From Prochlorococcus marinus XMU1405 (GTDB taxonomy: Bacteria > Cyanobacteriota > Cyanobacteriia > PCC-6307 > Cyanobiaceae), in the NCBI RefSeq assembly GCF_017696275.1, contig NZ_JAAORF010000003.1, positions 248,001 through 312,000 of the forward strand: DNA of 64,000 bases, given 5' to 3'. The stretch's first letter is position 1, and each line of letters begins with the position of its first letter. Below are positions 54,236-62,930 of this stretch, piece after piece. The notes under the pieces were generated by a model that saw nothing but the letters and a program-made list of their open reading frames with translations, ran no database searches and was not told the origin of the DNA. The position numbers and the translations under genes are program-made.

Positions 54236-54496
54236 ATTTTTCATTTTTACTAACTTTAGAAAATACTTCAAGATATGTAATTCACTCTCTGAGAGTTTCA
54301 TAAATTCTGTTAAGGCATCATAATTTTTTTCATCAATTTTTTTTGACAATTGAATAAAACTATCATGGTTTTCATTAACAAAGCGCTCAGCAATCTGAGA
54401 CGGAGTTAAACCCTGTTCAATTAATTCACCTGGAGCATTTTTCTCCCACTTTTCATAAAACCAAGAGAACCAATATTTTGCAGTATTATCTTCCAT
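54230..54496 (-). CDS. Small soluble protein of unknown function
   Basis: 88 residues, acidic and helical, with WFSWFYEKWEKNAPGELIE at the start (aromatic-rich) and a helical end (KLSESELHILKYFLKLVKM). No transmembrane segment or metal motif is seen. The length and composition suggest a small cytosolic protein that may bind a partner through its N-terminal aromatic face; this is inference. It is divergent from murD by 100 bp and overlaps the SDR stop by 6 nt. Confidence 0.6.
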   Translation of the reverse strand: MEDNTAKYWFSWFYEKWEKNAPGELIEQGLTPSQIAERFVNENHDSFIQLSKKIDEKNYDALTEFMKLSESELHILKYFLKLVKMKNL

Positions 54497-54596
54497 TAAT
54501 TAACTTTTCTTGGGCGAATACTATAAATACTGAAGAAAAATCTCATGATTGAATTACCCTTTAAACACAATTAATATAAATGCAATTATAAATTTA

Positions 54597-56027
54597 ATGA
54601 TAGATAATCATTCAAGTAAAAGAAATATTAATCTTGTAATTGGATTAGGTAAATCTGGATTTTGGGCTGCCAAGTATTTGAGAAGCATCAATAAGAGAGT
54701 AATTGTTTGGGAAAGTAAAGATGGGATAGAATTTTTAGAAAGAAAAACAGCATTAGAAGAGCTTAATATCATAGTTTCTGTAAATAAAGAATTTGTATTT
54801 GAAGAAATTCAACCTTTTTTGAAAGAGATAGAATCTGTTGTTATAAGTCCATCAATACCTTATGACCATATAACTATTATTGAATTAAAAAAAAAGGGAA
54901 TTAAAGTAATTGGAGAAATTAATGTTGCATGGGAAATTTTAAAAGACACAAATTGGATAGGTATTACTGGCACTAATGGCAAGACTACTGTTACTCATCT
55001 ACTAAGCCATATACTATGTGATACTGGATTATATGCTCCTTTTGCTGGAAATATTGGTACACCTTTATGTAAGTATGCTCACTCCAAAAAACATGAAAAA
55101 ATTGATTGGGTTGTAGCTGAATTAAGCAGTTATCAAATAGAAATATCTCCAGAAGTAAAACCTAATATTGGAATATGGACAACCTTCACAGAAGATCATC
55201 TTGAAAGACATAAAACACTTGAAAACTATTTCAACATAAAAAAAAGCTTGTTAGAAAAATCTGATTTTAGAATTTATAATTATGACGATAAAAACCTAAG
55301 AAAACACTACAGTTCGCTATCAAGAGGGGTTTGGATAACAACTAGTTTCGATAAATCAAATTTTATTCATTGCGATTATTGGATAGATGAACAAGCGTAT
55401 ATTGTTGAGAGAAGTAAGAAATTATTCAAACTTGAACATTTTTCTTTAAAAGGAATGCATAATCTTCAAAATCTTTTATTGGTAATTGCAGCAGCAAGAA
55501 AAGTTGGATTATCTGGCAAAAAGATTAAAGATTCTTTATCCAATTACAAACAATTACCCCATAGGATGGAAACAATTTATAAAAATAATGATCTGGAAAT
55601 CATTAATGATAGTAAAGCTACAAATTTTGACTCATCTATTGCGGGAATAAGTTCAATTGAAGGTCAAATAATAATCATTGCTGGGGGTAGATTAAAAGGC
55701 AATGAATATAGTGAGTGGATAAAAGTTTTAAAGAAAAAAGTTAAATGTGTTTTCCTTTTTGGAGAAAGCTCAAAAGTCCTAAAAATGGCTCTTATTAATG
55801 AAGGATTTAAAAAAAATATTTTTGAATTTTCAGAACTAAAAGAGCTTTTAAATTTTGTTTTTCATTATTTACAAAATAATAGGGTTGGAACATTATTATT
55901 CTCGCCTTCATGCTCTAGTTTTGATCAATTTAAAAATTATGAAGAGCGTGGAGATTATTTCAAGAAACTAATAAGTGAAAAATTAAAGGTTAATAAATCC
56001 ATTTTTTGTTCAAGTATCATTTCGTAA
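54597..56027 (+). CDS. murD: UDP-N-acetylmuramoylalanine--D-glutamate ligase MurD
   Basis: Adds D-glutamate to UDP-MurNAc-L-Ala in peptidoglycan synthesis. The N-terminal UDP-binding domain begins with [37 protein letters not shown] (about 121-137) is the Mur P-loop; [31 protein letters not shown] and [18 protein letters not shown] follow; [20 protein letters not shown] is the C-terminal domain start. I use the ATG at 54597 (476 residues), because the TTG 48 nt upstream adds a tail not seen in MurD. Confidence 0.95.
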   Translation: MIDNHSSKRNINLVIGLGKSGFWAAKYLRSINKRVIVWESKDGIEFLERKTALEELNIIVSVNKEFVFEEIQPFLKEIESVVISPSIPYDHITIIELKKKGIKVIGEINVAWEILKDTNWIGITGTNGKTTVTHLLSHILCDTGLYAPFAGNIGTPLCKYAHSKKHEKIDWVVAELSSYQIEISPEVKPNIGIWTTFTEDHLERHKTLENYFNIKKSLLEKSDFRIYNYDDKNLRKHYSSLSRGVWITTSFDKSNFIHCDYWIDEQAYIVERSKKLFKLEHFSLKGMHNLQNLLLVIAAARKVGLSGKKIKDSLSNYKQLPHRMETIYKNNDLEIINDSKATNFDSSIAGISSIEGQIIIIAGGRLKGNEYSEWIKVLKKKVKCVFLFGESSKVLKMALINEGFKKNIFEFSELKELLNFVFHYLQNNRVGTLLFSPSCSSFDQFKNYEERGDYFKKLISEKLKVNKSIFCSSIIS

Positions 56028-56113
56028 TTTTCAGGTCGGTCATCACAACCGTTTACCCTATAGCAAATATTCACTTAATTAGTTAGATTTTGACTATAAA
56101 TTAACCACTAGCA

Positions 56114-56428
56114 ATGAGTGAATCTAACAATTTACCTCAAGCAATAAGTCATAAAAAATTAAGTTACTTGATGCTTAAGGCACAAAAGGATTCTCATTTT
56201 TCTGATGAATTAGCAGAAATAGAAAGCCCTGAAAAAAGAGAATTTGAAGAGTTAATCAACAATTGGGAAGCTTCAACTAAGAAGTTAGTTAATGAGTTAT
56301 CAAAAAGAAAAGAGAATTTACTAAAAGATAAATCACCAAATTCTTTAATTGCACTTGGTGCTATGGAAGTTCACCTTAATATGGCTTTGCAAGCCTTAAA
56401 TGCATTTAATAAAGGAGTTGATGGGTAA
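56114..56428 (+). CDS. Small helical cyanobacterial protein
   Basis: 104 residues, predicted all-helical: KKLSYLMLKAQKDSHFSDEL, LAEIESPEKREFEELINNW, SKRKENLLKDKSPNSLIALG and MEVHLNMALQALNAFNKGV. It has no signal peptide, cysteine or recognised domain. The alternating hydrophobic pattern suggests a helical bundle or coiled-coil dimer. It is conserved in type among marine cyanobacteria as far as I can judge. It lies 86 bp after murD on the same strand and ends 14 bp from the facing pirin stop. Confidence 0.7.
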   Translation: MSESNNLPQAISHKKLSYLMLKAQKDSHFSDELAEIESPEKREFEELINNWEASTKKLVNELSKRKENLLKDKSPNSLIALGAMEVHLNMALQALNAFNKGVDG

Positions 56429-56442
56429 AAGTAACAGATAAA

Positions 56443-57174
56443 TTATAAGGAAGGCATCGAAAATAAAAGAAAATCTAGGTCTTTTTCAGTATCTATAGAA
56501 ACGTCATCATAATAATTAACTTCAAAACCCAAGCCATCTCCAGATTCCAGACATATATTTGAATTAGAGTCTTTACTTTTTAATAAAAGATTACCTTCTA
56601 TTATTTGTATCCAATTATATTTATCGATTTTTAATGGCAATTTTTTTTCTTTAATTGGCTTATATTTACAACGCCATAAAGAGATACTTTGATTTAGAAA
56701 AAGCTTATTATTTTTACCGTCTTTGTAATTAAAAATAAGATTGTCCCACAACTTTTCATTTAATGAAATTTGATCATATCGAGGTTTTATATTTTCTTTT
56801 TGAGGGTATATCCAAATCTGGAACAACTTACAGTTCTCATTTTCTTCATTCTTCTCGCTATGAGAGATTCCAGTACCTGCAGACATGACTTGTACTTCAT
56901 CTTGGTGAATTTTTCCAAGATTGTTTAACGAGTCTCTATGAGTTATTGCTCCTTTTGTTACGACAGTAACTATTTCCATGTTTGCATGAGAATGTGTTTT
57001 AAATCCTGCATTAGGAGAAATAATATCTTCATTTATAACTCTAATTTTCCCAAAATTATCCCATTTTGGATCTCTATGCTCTGCGAAAGAAAATGAATGC
57101 ATCGAATTTAACCATTCTCGAGTCGATCTAAATCTTTCGTGAGATTTCCTTATTTTAATTATTTTAAAAGACAT
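56443..57174 (-). CDS. Pirin-family bicupin
   Basis: 243 residues, the bacterial YhhW/pirin type. The N-terminal cupin carries metal ligands in GFKTHSHANMEIVTVVTKGA (His, His and Glu, about 58-77), then HRDSLNN and HSEKNEENENCKLFQIWIYP (about 102-121). The second cupin is more degenerate. Some pirins oxidise flavonoids such as quercetin with a metal, others regulate transcription; the role here is open. The start ATG at 57174 is conserved in position. Confidence 0.88.
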   Translation of the reverse strand: MSFKIIKIRKSHERFRSTREWLNSMHSFSFAEHRDPKWDNFGKIRVINEDIISPNAGFKTHSHANMEIVTVVTKGAITHRDSLNNLGKIHQDEVQVMSAGTGISHSEKNEENENCKLFQIWIYPQKENIKPRYDQISLNEKLWDNLIFNYKDGKNNKLFLNQSISLWRCKYKPIKEKKLPLKIDKYNWIQIIEGNLLLKSKDSNSNICLESGDGLGFEVNYYDDVSIDTEKDLDFLLFSMPSL

Positions 57175-57262
57175 GAATACTAAGAAATAAATATGATATA
57201 TTTTTATAAATTAAATATTTTTTGAAAATTATAAATTATGAATAAGTGAAATAACTTTTTAT

Positions 57263-57391
57263 TTATTTGTTGATTTTACTTTGTGCTTTATTTGCTTTAT
57301 TAATTATTTTTTTTGCTTCTTCTCTTGTAGAACATTTTTCTGCCTCAACATTTAGGTTTTTTAGTTTATTTAATTGCTTTGAAATTTTCAT
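57263..57391 (-). CDS. Possible 42-residue lysine-rich microprotein
   Basis: ATG to TAA on the minus strand encodes MKISKQLNKLKNLNVEAEKC, then a helical EEAKKIINKANKAQSKI. It is a basic, likely helical peptide with one Cys. It fills the 300-bp space between pirin and DUF1643 genes, which otherwise shows nothing. No Shine-Dalgarno is seen, but codon use looks protein-like. Confidence 0.45.
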   Translation of the reverse strand: MKISKQLNKLKNLNVEAEKCSTREEAKKIINKANKAQSKINK

Positions 57392-57473
57392 ATTAGGTTA
57401 ACTTAACAAATAGAAATTAACACATATTTAAAGGAATAGCTAAAAATACTGGTTTGCATTTGAGCCTTAATAC

Positions 57474-58010
57474 CTATAAATAAGATTGGAAGATGGAATT
57501 ATCAGAACAGTATAGAGGATGTATTGGATTATCTTTGATTGTTTTCTTAATTAAAAGCGGTCCAAGAGAATTATCAAAATTATTTTTCCTAATTGAGTTA
57601 TATTGCATTATTTTTTTTGCTATTTTTTTATTTCTATTTAGAAATTTACCTTTGTTACCCCAACCTAACCATAAATCACAATTTTTATTTTCAGACCAGT
57701 GTTTTAAGTTTTTATAAATATGAATATTGTTTAGATAACCCACAGGGTTTTTATGTTTAAAAAGTTTTTCTGGTTTGCTTGAAATAAGAGCAAATAGATT
57801 TATTAATTTTACTTTGCCGTAATTATTGTTTTTCGAAATTTTGATTATCTTTTTTGTTGTGTTGTCCAAAAAAACTTCATCCGATAATGAGGGATTTAAA
57901 CCAATAAAGATAATTTCTTTTTTAGATTTAGAAATCTTATAACTTAAACTCCATCTGTATAGTTTGTTAGCACTTATAAAACAATTTCTTTCTAGAAATA
58001 AATTTTTCAA
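57474..58010 (-). CDS. DUF1643 family protein
   Basis: 178 residues from a TTG that overlaps the previous stop (TTGA). The family motif is IIFIGLNPSLSDEVFLDNTT (about 33-52), with NNYGKVKLINLFALISSKPE (about 61-80) next and LWLGWGNKGK (about 112) after. DUF1643 proteins have a uracil-DNA-glycosylase-like alpha/beta look (GLNPS), but no activity is established. The C-terminal part is lysine-rich and diverged. It follows the DUF2214 gene on the same strand and is translationally coupled to it. Confidence 0.8.
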   Translation of the reverse strand: MKNLFLERNCFISANKLYRWSLSYKISKSKKEIIFIGLNPSLSDEVFLDNTTKKIIKISKNNNYGKVKLINLFALISSKPEKLFKHKNPVGYLNNIHIYKNLKHWSENKNCDLWLGWGNKGKFLNRNKKIAKKIMQYNSIRKNNFDNSLGPLLIKKTIKDNPIHPLYCSDNSIFQSYL

Positions 58011-58492
58011 CCTAAACCTACACCTCTAGCCATGAGAGTGGCAAACAAAGGTATTGTTGCAAAGCCCACTAATTCAGTAGTAATGATTAGTCTGAACCTC
58101 TTAACTAGATTTTCAGATATCTCAGGTAATTTATTCTTACTTAATGGGATGGCCCATAAGATATAGGTTGTTGTTGGATATAAAGAAAGTAATCCCACCA
58201 GAATGTAAAGAGAAACTTTTATCCAAAAAACAGGATTACCTGTATAAAAATCACCTCCTTGACCAAAATACTTAACACGCAAAATCCCAGTAACCAATAT
58301 TGCAACTCCTGCCAAACCATAGACCACATCTGCAATTATCATTGAAATCGTCTCATTTTTATTAAGACCTACTTTGAGAGTCAATCTTTCAAATAAAAGA
58401 GAACCGAAACACAATATAATACCTAAATAATGAACATATGCTACTAATGCACTTTTAGCAATTTCACCTGTTAATAAAGTTCCTAATAACAT
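58007..58492 (-). CDS. DUF2214 family membrane protein
   Basis: 161 residues with four helices (ALVAYVHYLGIILCFGSLLF, VYGLAGVAILVTGILRVKYF, WIKVSLYILVGLLSLYPTTT, LIITTELVGFATIPLFATLM). The pattern H-Y-L near residue 21 and RxxY/F and YPTT recall cytochrome-b561/PutA-like four-helix membrane proteins of DUF2214, but no paired heme histidines are clear. The function is unknown. It starts the two-gene unit DUF2214-DUF1643. Confidence 0.82.
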   Translation of the reverse strand: MLLGTLLTGEIAKSALVAYVHYLGIILCFGSLLFERLTLKVGLNKNETISMIIADVVYGLAGVAILVTGILRVKYFGQGGDFYTGNPVFWIKVSLYILVGLLSLYPTTTYILWAIPLSKNKLPEISENLVKRFRLIITTELVGFATIPLFATLMARGVGLG

Positions 58493-58580
58493 TTTCTAGT
58501 CAAAATTTATACAATACTAACCACCAAATAAAGAATTTGTTTAGAAAAGAGATTAAACAATAAAAAGTAATTTATTGATT

Positions 58581-59330
58581 CTAGGACTCTAAAAACCTTT
58601 TTTGACCATCTTCAAAAAAATCCTTTTTATTCCAAACTTCGATTACATCTGGGAAATGTTTTTCCATACAACTATCACAAACCCCATGACTGAATCTAAT
58701 ATCACTAATTTTCGAAAGATATTTTTCTAAATGCATCCAATCGCCCTCATTATTTTTCACTTCTCTGCAATATGAACATACAGATAAAATCCCTTCCTGT
58801 TTATGCAAATTAGACAATGCATCTAGCAAATTTAATGACTTTTTTCTAAGCTCTAAAAATGAAACTATTTGCTTGGATAATAATTCCATAATATTAAATT
58901 GTTTTGTAGTTAGATTTCCTGGCTTTCTGTCTATTACACAAAGTGTTCCAAGCTTATTACCATCACTATTTCTGAGGGGAAAACCTGCATAAAAACGAAT
59001 CTTTGGATCTCCAGTTACCAATGGATTATTTATGAATCTTTCATCTTGGAAAGCATCATGAATAATTAGTGGACTATTTTCTTTTATTGCATGTGTACAA
59101 AAAGACCAATCTCTTCTAGTTTCTGATATTTGAAGTCCTATTTTGGATTTAAACCATTGTTTATCTTTGTCTACCAAAGTCATCAAAGAAATAGGCACAT
59201 TGCACGTTGTAGCAGCAATTTTTGTAATATCGTCATAACATGATTCTGGCCTGGTTCCCAAAATCCTATATTCTGCTAAAGCTTTTAATCTTCTTTCCTC
59301 TTCTTCTTTTTTTGATACAAGATTCTGCAT
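58581..59330 (-). CDS. GAF-domain protein with C-terminal cysteine motif
   Basis: 249 residues. After a short coiled start (EEEERRLKALAEYRILGTRP), a GAF domain spans about 25-165 (NVPISLMTLVDKDKQWFKSK, RRDWSFCTHAIKENSPLIIH, GDPKIRFYAGFPLRNSDGNK and LGTLCVIDRKPG). The C-terminus holds SVCSYCREVKNNEGDW (about 193-208) and FSHGVCDSCMEKHFP (about 220-234), two CxxC knuckles likely to bind zinc. This Cys-His box is found behind several GAF, PAS and receiver domains. There is no kinase, cyclase or DNA-binding domain, so output by protein interaction is inferred. The GAF lacks the bilin-binding Cys of phytochromes. Confidence 0.85.
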   Translation of the reverse strand: MQNLVSKKEEEERRLKALAEYRILGTRPESCYDDITKIAATTCNVPISLMTLVDKDKQWFKSKIGLQISETRRDWSFCTHAIKENSPLIIHDAFQDERFINNPLVTGDPKIRFYAGFPLRNSDGNKLGTLCVIDRKPGNLTTKQFNIMELLSKQIVSFLELRKKSLNLLDALSNLHKQEGILSVCSYCREVKNNEGDWMHLEKYLSKISDIRFSHGVCDSCMEKHFPDVIEVWNKKDFFEDGQKRFLES

Positions 59331-59414
59331 TAATCTTCACCAATAATTAAAACTTTAAAATTAAAGTTTCTTCAAAAAACTTTTTCCGTCTAATACTTAA
59401 TAAAAAAAAGATAA

Positions 59415-59444
59415 ACTTATTGATTTGTTACTTATTGATTTGTT
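59415..59444. repeat. Tandem 15-bp repeat after the flavoprotein stop
   Basis: ACTTATTGATTTGTT occurs twice head-to-tail (59415-59429 and 59430-59444), followed by a degenerate third copy (59445-59457) that contains the stop codon of the neighbouring minus-strand gene. It looks like slippage duplication. It lies on the 3' side of the gene, so no coding effect is visible. Confidence 0.75.
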
Positions 59445-59446
59445 CC

Positions 59447-60679
59447 TTAATGATTTAACTTTGAGACTGCCATCCCAGCAATCCATCCACTTGTCCAACA
59501 ATGTTGGAAATTAAATCCACCTGTAATTCCATCAACATCTAAAACTTCTCCAGAAAAAAATAACCCTGGACAAATTAGGCTCTCCATACTTTTAAAATTA
59601 ACTTCATTAATTTTTACGCCTCCAGAAGTAACAAATTCCTCTCCAAATGGTCCTTTGCCCGAAATTATATATTTGTCCCTCATTAAAATTTTTATCATTT
59701 TCTCTCTTTCATCTGCCAGTAAATCAGCCCACTTTTTCTCTTTATCAATACCTATTTTATTTAATAAAAAAATCCATAATCTTTTTGTTAATAGTGGCAC
59801 AGGTCTAGTGTTTATTAAATTTACCTTACCTTTATTTAATCTTAAATAGTTAACTTTTTCTTTTAACTCACCATAACTTAAAGCAGACCATTTAATGATT
59901 AGATTAAATTTATATTTTTGGCTATAAAGTTCTCTTGCTGCAATTGATGAAAGTTTTAATACTGCTGGCCCACTAAAACCCCAATGAGTGATTAGTAAAT
60001 CGCCTCTATTTTGAAAATTCTTATTGTTTAATTTAATTTCTATATCTATGTCCTTTATAGATACCCCACTACATTCATCCAAATTTGGTTCTTTTGTAGA
60101 AAAAGTAAAAAGCGATGGTACAGGTTTAACAATGGTGTGTCCAAGATTTTGAGCTAATTTATATCCGCTTGGATTACCTCCAGTTGAAAGAATAATATTT
60201 TTTGCAGTTAACTTTGCTTTTTTGAGACTAAAAATATTGAATATATTATCTGGAGTTTTTGAAATTTCTTTTACAAAAAATCTTGTCAATATATCTACGT
60301 TTTTTGATAAAGCACTTTTTCTCAAACAATCAATAACATCTGAAGAAGAATTAGACACTGGGAATACTCTTAGATCTTCCTCAATTTTTAAATTTAACCC
60401 TTTTTTCTCAAACCAATCGTATACATCTCCAGCAGCAAAACGATTAAATGATTCCAAGAGCTGAATTCCACCTCTGGGGTAATTCTCAATTAGTTCATTC
60501 GGAATCCATGTCGCATTAGTGACGTTACATCTTCCCCCTCCACTAATCCTTACTTTCTCCATAAGTTTTGAAGTTCCTTCAAGAATTATTATTCTTTTTA
60601 CTCCATTTTCAGCAGCAGTTATTGCTGTCATAAAACCGGCTGCACCGCCTCCAACAACTGCTAAATCAAAAGATTCCAA
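59447..60679 (-). CDS. BaiN/HI0933-family NAD(P)/FAD-dependent oxidoreductase
   Basis: 410 residues. FDLAVVGGGAAGFMTAITAAENG (about 4-26) is the FAD-binding GxGxxG. MEKVRISGGGRCNVTNATWI (about 40-59) is the HI0933 signature, and NFQHCWTSGWIAGMAVSKL at the C-terminus closes the flavin site (with GLFFSGEVLDVDGITGGFN just before, about 368). The insert has LITHWGFSGPAVLKLSS (about 230). The physiological substrate is unknown; related proteins reduce steroid or diverse substrates, though a housekeeping role is likely. The start is TTG. Confidence 0.9.
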   Translation of the reverse strand: MESFDLAVVGGGAAGFMTAITAAENGVKRIIILEGTSKLMEKVRISGGGRCNVTNATWIPNELIENYPRGGIQLLESFNRFAAGDVYDWFEKKGLNLKIEEDLRVFPVSNSSSDVIDCLRKSALSKNVDILTRFFVKEISKTPDNIFNIFSLKKAKLTAKNIILSTGGNPSGYKLAQNLGHTIVKPVPSLFTFSTKEPNLDECSGVSIKDIDIEIKLNNKNFQNRGDLLITHWGFSGPAVLKLSSIAARELYSQKYKFNLIIKWSALSYGELKEKVNYLRLNKGKVNLINTRPVPLLTKRLWIFLLNKIGIDKEKKWADLLADEREKMIKILMRDKYIISGKGPFGEEFVTSGGVKINEVNFKSMESLICPGLFFSGEVLDVDGITGGFNFQHCWTSGWIAGMAVSKLNH

Positions 60680-60864
60680 AACTTATTATTTAATATGCTT
60701 CAATCAGATAATAGCAAGGAGTTATAAAGAAAAATTAGTCCCAAAAACCATAAAAAAATAAATATAAAACTATAAAGCTATATAATAAACAGCCACGATT
60801 CGCTAATTTTTAAATTTCTAGAAAAATAAACACAGTAGTTATTTTTATGCTTTAAGTTAATTAA

Positions 60865-61101
60865 ATGAGAATGTTATTTTCTTACGTTAAATATTCTGAG
60901 GCCAGTTTTCCTATGACTGGTCAATATACTGCTCTTCTTTTAATAACTTCTGTTATTTGGGTTCTACTATGGTTTGGATATAGACAAAATAAGATAAATG
61001 ATGAGATCAAGAAAAAAGAAAAAGAAGAAAGAATTAATGCGAAAGTTCAAAGAAGAAAGAAGTTAGAGAGTTTGTACCCTACTAATAAAAAAACTGTTTA
61101 A
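60865..61101 (+). CDS. Small single-helix membrane protein with basic tail
   Basis: 78 residues from ATG (a second ATG at codon 3). One helix YTALLLITSVIWVLLWFGYR (about 21-40) is followed by a charged, Lys/Arg/Glu-rich amphipathic tail (QNKINDEIKKKEKEERINAK, about 41-60) and RRKKLESLYPTNKK. The topology is out-in with a cytoplasmic helix. It resembles in pattern the microprotein at 50162-50335 (helix plus RKxxLExLYP). The function is unknown. Confidence 0.65.
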   Translation: MRMLFSYVKYSEASFPMTGQYTALLLITSVIWVLLWFGYRQNKINDEIKKKEKEERINAKVQRRKKLESLYPTNKKTV

Positions 61102-61120
61102 AGTAAATTATCTTAGAAAA

Positions 61121-61219
61121 ATGAAAAAAAATAATTTCAAATCACTAATTCAGTACTTACCGGGAATTTTGATTCTTATTTATGTATTCTTTTTAGCATT
61201 TACTCAATTTATAAAATAA
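61121..61219 (+). CDS. 32-residue single-helix microprotein
   Basis: ATG to TAA: MKKNNFKSLIQYLPGILILI, then YVFFLAFTQFIK. It is one transmembrane helix with a basic N-terminus, 20 bp behind the 78-residue microprotein gene and likely cotranscribed. Tiny helices of this kind are found as subunits of photosynthetic or respiratory complexes, but no assignment is possible. Confidence 0.5.
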   Translation: MKKNNFKSLIQYLPGILILIYVFFLAFTQFIK

Positions 61220-61240
61220 AATTTTTAAAAATTATTCGTT

Positions 61241-62113
61241 TTGATTGGAATCCTTTCTGCTTTTGGAGCTGCTACATCTTGGACATATGCGTGCTTTATT
61301 TGGCGCTCGCAAACTCAAAAATATAAATCAATAGATATTAATTTAATAAAAAATATAATAGCTTTTTTAATTTTTATACCTGCTTTTATAAATCTAAATT
61401 CTACAACTGAATTAAAAAACATATTTATCCTACTAATTAGTGGGATGATAGGAATTGGTTTAGGTGATACTTTTTATTTAAAGTCACTACAAACAATTGG
61501 CACAAGAAAAACTTTATCTATAGAAACTCTTTCTCCGTTAATGGCAGCTTTGTCAGGGGAATTTTTTATTAATGAAAATTTAACAACTAAATCATGGGTT
61601 GGAATAATTATAGTAACGATTTCGCTATTCATAATTCTCAAAAAAGGTAACGATTTTAAAGAGGAAAATTCCTCTTTCTCAGAAAAAAATAACATTAAGA
61701 TTTTTGCTTTTCCTTTTTTATCAGTTTTATGTGCTGTTCTTGGAGGTCTTTTATCAAGGATGGTTTTCCTTCAAAGCAACTTATCTCCTTTCCTTACAAC
61801 TGAAATAAGATTATTAGGTGCAATAATTTTTTTGATTAGTCTAAAAGGATTTAAGATTAATTTTTTCTTTAAAAACATAGACAAAAAACAAAAAAAAAGA
61901 TTTTTTATTTCAATACTTCTTGGAACGAATATAGGAATATTTCTACAACAAGTTGTCTTTAAAACCCTTCCCATAGGAGTAGGATGGGCTTTATTAAGCA
62001 TATCTCCAGTAATTTCATTATTTTTTGCTAAGACTGAGGAAAGAGAAATTACCAAAAAAATAATATTTTTTACTTGTTTTTTATTTTTTGGCTTGACATT
62101 AATAATTATTTAA
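61241..62113 (+). CDS. EamA-family (DMT superfamily) transporter
   Basis: 290 residues with ten hydrophobic helices in two halves. The EamA features are GILSAFGAATSWTYACFIWR at the start, LLISGMIGIGLGDTFYLKSL (about 68-87) and, in the second half, ISILLGTNIGIFLQQVVFKT (about 229) plus GVGWALLSISPVISLFFAKT. These export or exchange small metabolites such as amino acids or nucleotides, but the substrate is not predictable. The start is TTG at 61241; the first few residues LIGIL are hydrophobic at once, consistent with a true N-terminus. Confidence 0.88.
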   Translation: MIGILSAFGAATSWTYACFIWRSQTQKYKSIDINLIKNIIAFLIFIPAFINLNSTTELKNIFILLISGMIGIGLGDTFYLKSLQTIGTRKTLSIETLSPLMAALSGEFFINENLTTKSWVGIIIVTISLFIILKKGNDFKEENSSFSEKNNIKIFAFPFLSVLCAVLGGLLSRMVFLQSNLSPFLTTEIRLLGAIIFLISLKGFKINFFFKNIDKKQKKRFFISILLGTNIGIFLQQVVFKTLPIGVGWALLSISPVISLFFAKTEEREITKKIIFFTCFLFFGLTLIII

Positions 62114-62190
62114 TCTCTGAGTTAATGTAAAAAATACTCATGTTAATAACAATCAAATTAAATAAAATCATCTTATAAACACTCAAAACA

Positions 62191-62313
62191 ATGAAAACAT
62201 TAAAGAAAAAAAGACTGGGTACATTAGAAGTTTATGTTATTTTTTTAAGCTGCATTTATGCAGGCTTTATAGGTTATAAATCTCTATTAAATATTTTATT
62301 TACTTGGAATTAA
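62191..62313 (+). CDS. 40-residue single-helix microprotein
   Basis: ATG to TAA encodes MKTLKKKRLGTLEVYVIFLS, then CIYAGFIGYKSLLNILFTWN. A lysine-rich start is followed by a hydrophobic helix (about 13-38). It is 77 bp behind the EamA gene. Its stop overlaps the facing 44-residue gene's stop by 4 nt, an arrangement typical of real genes in this window. Confidence 0.5.
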   Translation: MKTLKKKRLGTLEVYVIFLSCIYAGFIGYKSLLNILFTWN

Positions 62314-62444
62314 TTAATTCTTTCTAATGATTTAATCAACTTGCCTCCATCTTGGTCATCATCATCATTTGAAGCGAAAAATAAAAAAAATATTCCTAGA
62401 GAAGCTATAGATAGCGAAATTGACAATACAGAAAGCTCATCCAT
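62310..62444 (-). CDS. 44-residue membrane microprotein with DQDGG motif
   Basis: On the minus strand MDELSVLSISLSIASLGIFF leads into LFFASNDDDDQDGGKLIKSL and a short polar end. It is one N-terminal helix (about 4-25) and an acidic cluster NDDDDQDGG. The pattern helix + acidic run + DQDGG(K/M)LI recurs in the 60-residue protein at 63581-63763, so the two are likely paralogues. The acidic repeat may bind divalent metal ions; that is a guess. Confidence 0.6.
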   Translation of the reverse strand: MDELSVLSISLSIASLGIFFLFFASNDDDDQDGGKLIKSLERIN

Positions 62445-62563
62445 AAATTAGAAATTTTTTTTATGATAAACGAAAAAAAATAAAAGACAGTAAAGAAATA
62501 CACATTCTTGAAAATAAAAATTTCTTTTATTTGTAAAATGAAAAAACACATCCGAACTATTTC

Positions 62564-62839
62564 GTGAAAGTTCTAGTATCTTCTCCCTGCAGTGCAAGCG
62601 TAATAATTCAGTATGGAATAAAAAGTTGGCCTATTTGGGAATGTGAGCCAAGCAAATTTCAATGGAATTACGATGATAAGGAAATTTGCTTAATTATTGA
62701 AGGTCAAGCAAATATAAGTACCCAAAACGGTGACATTTACGTGATTAAAGCTGGAGATCTTGTTGAGTTTCCCGCTGGACTTAAATGCGAATGGGAAGTA
62801 ACCAAAAGTATTAAAAAACATTATCGATTGGGTAGCTAA
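62564..62839 (+). CDS. Cupin-domain protein
   Basis: 91 residues from a GTG start. A single small cupin: SWPIWECEPSKFQWNYDDKE (about 22-41) leads into IEGQANISTQNGDIYVIKAG and LVEFPAGLKCEW (about 66-77), matching the DUF861/ureidoglycine-aminohydrolase-type cupin fold (G-x6-G and D-x-F-P-A-G-x-x-x-x-W). The usual histidine metal ligands are largely absent (E, Q and W replace them), so it may be a non-metal cupin. A binding or regulatory role is possible. Confidence 0.82.
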   Translation: MKVLVSSPCSASVIIQYGIKSWPIWECEPSKFQWNYDDKEICLIIEGQANISTQNGDIYVIKAGDLVEFPAGLKCEWEVTKSIKKHYRLGS

Positions 62840-62930
62840 ATTTAAGAAAAAAAATTTTTTCTTCTTTACTGTTTAGTCAATGTAGATAAAATATGGTTAA
62901 TAAATAATTTTCAAGAAGGAAACTAATATT

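Noticed and set aside
54549-54596. Upstream TTG extension of murD
   Set aside because: The 16 extra residues are not MurD-like; the ATG at 54597 fits the family N-terminus better.
57493-57717. 74-codon plus-strand frame opposite the DUF1643 gene
   Set aside because: The minus-strand protein has the clear GLNPS motif, so this is its shadow.
62844-62863. AAGAAAAAAAATTTTTTCTT as a terminator after the cupin gene
   Set aside because: A pure A/T stem without GC pairs is too weak to call, and such runs are common here.
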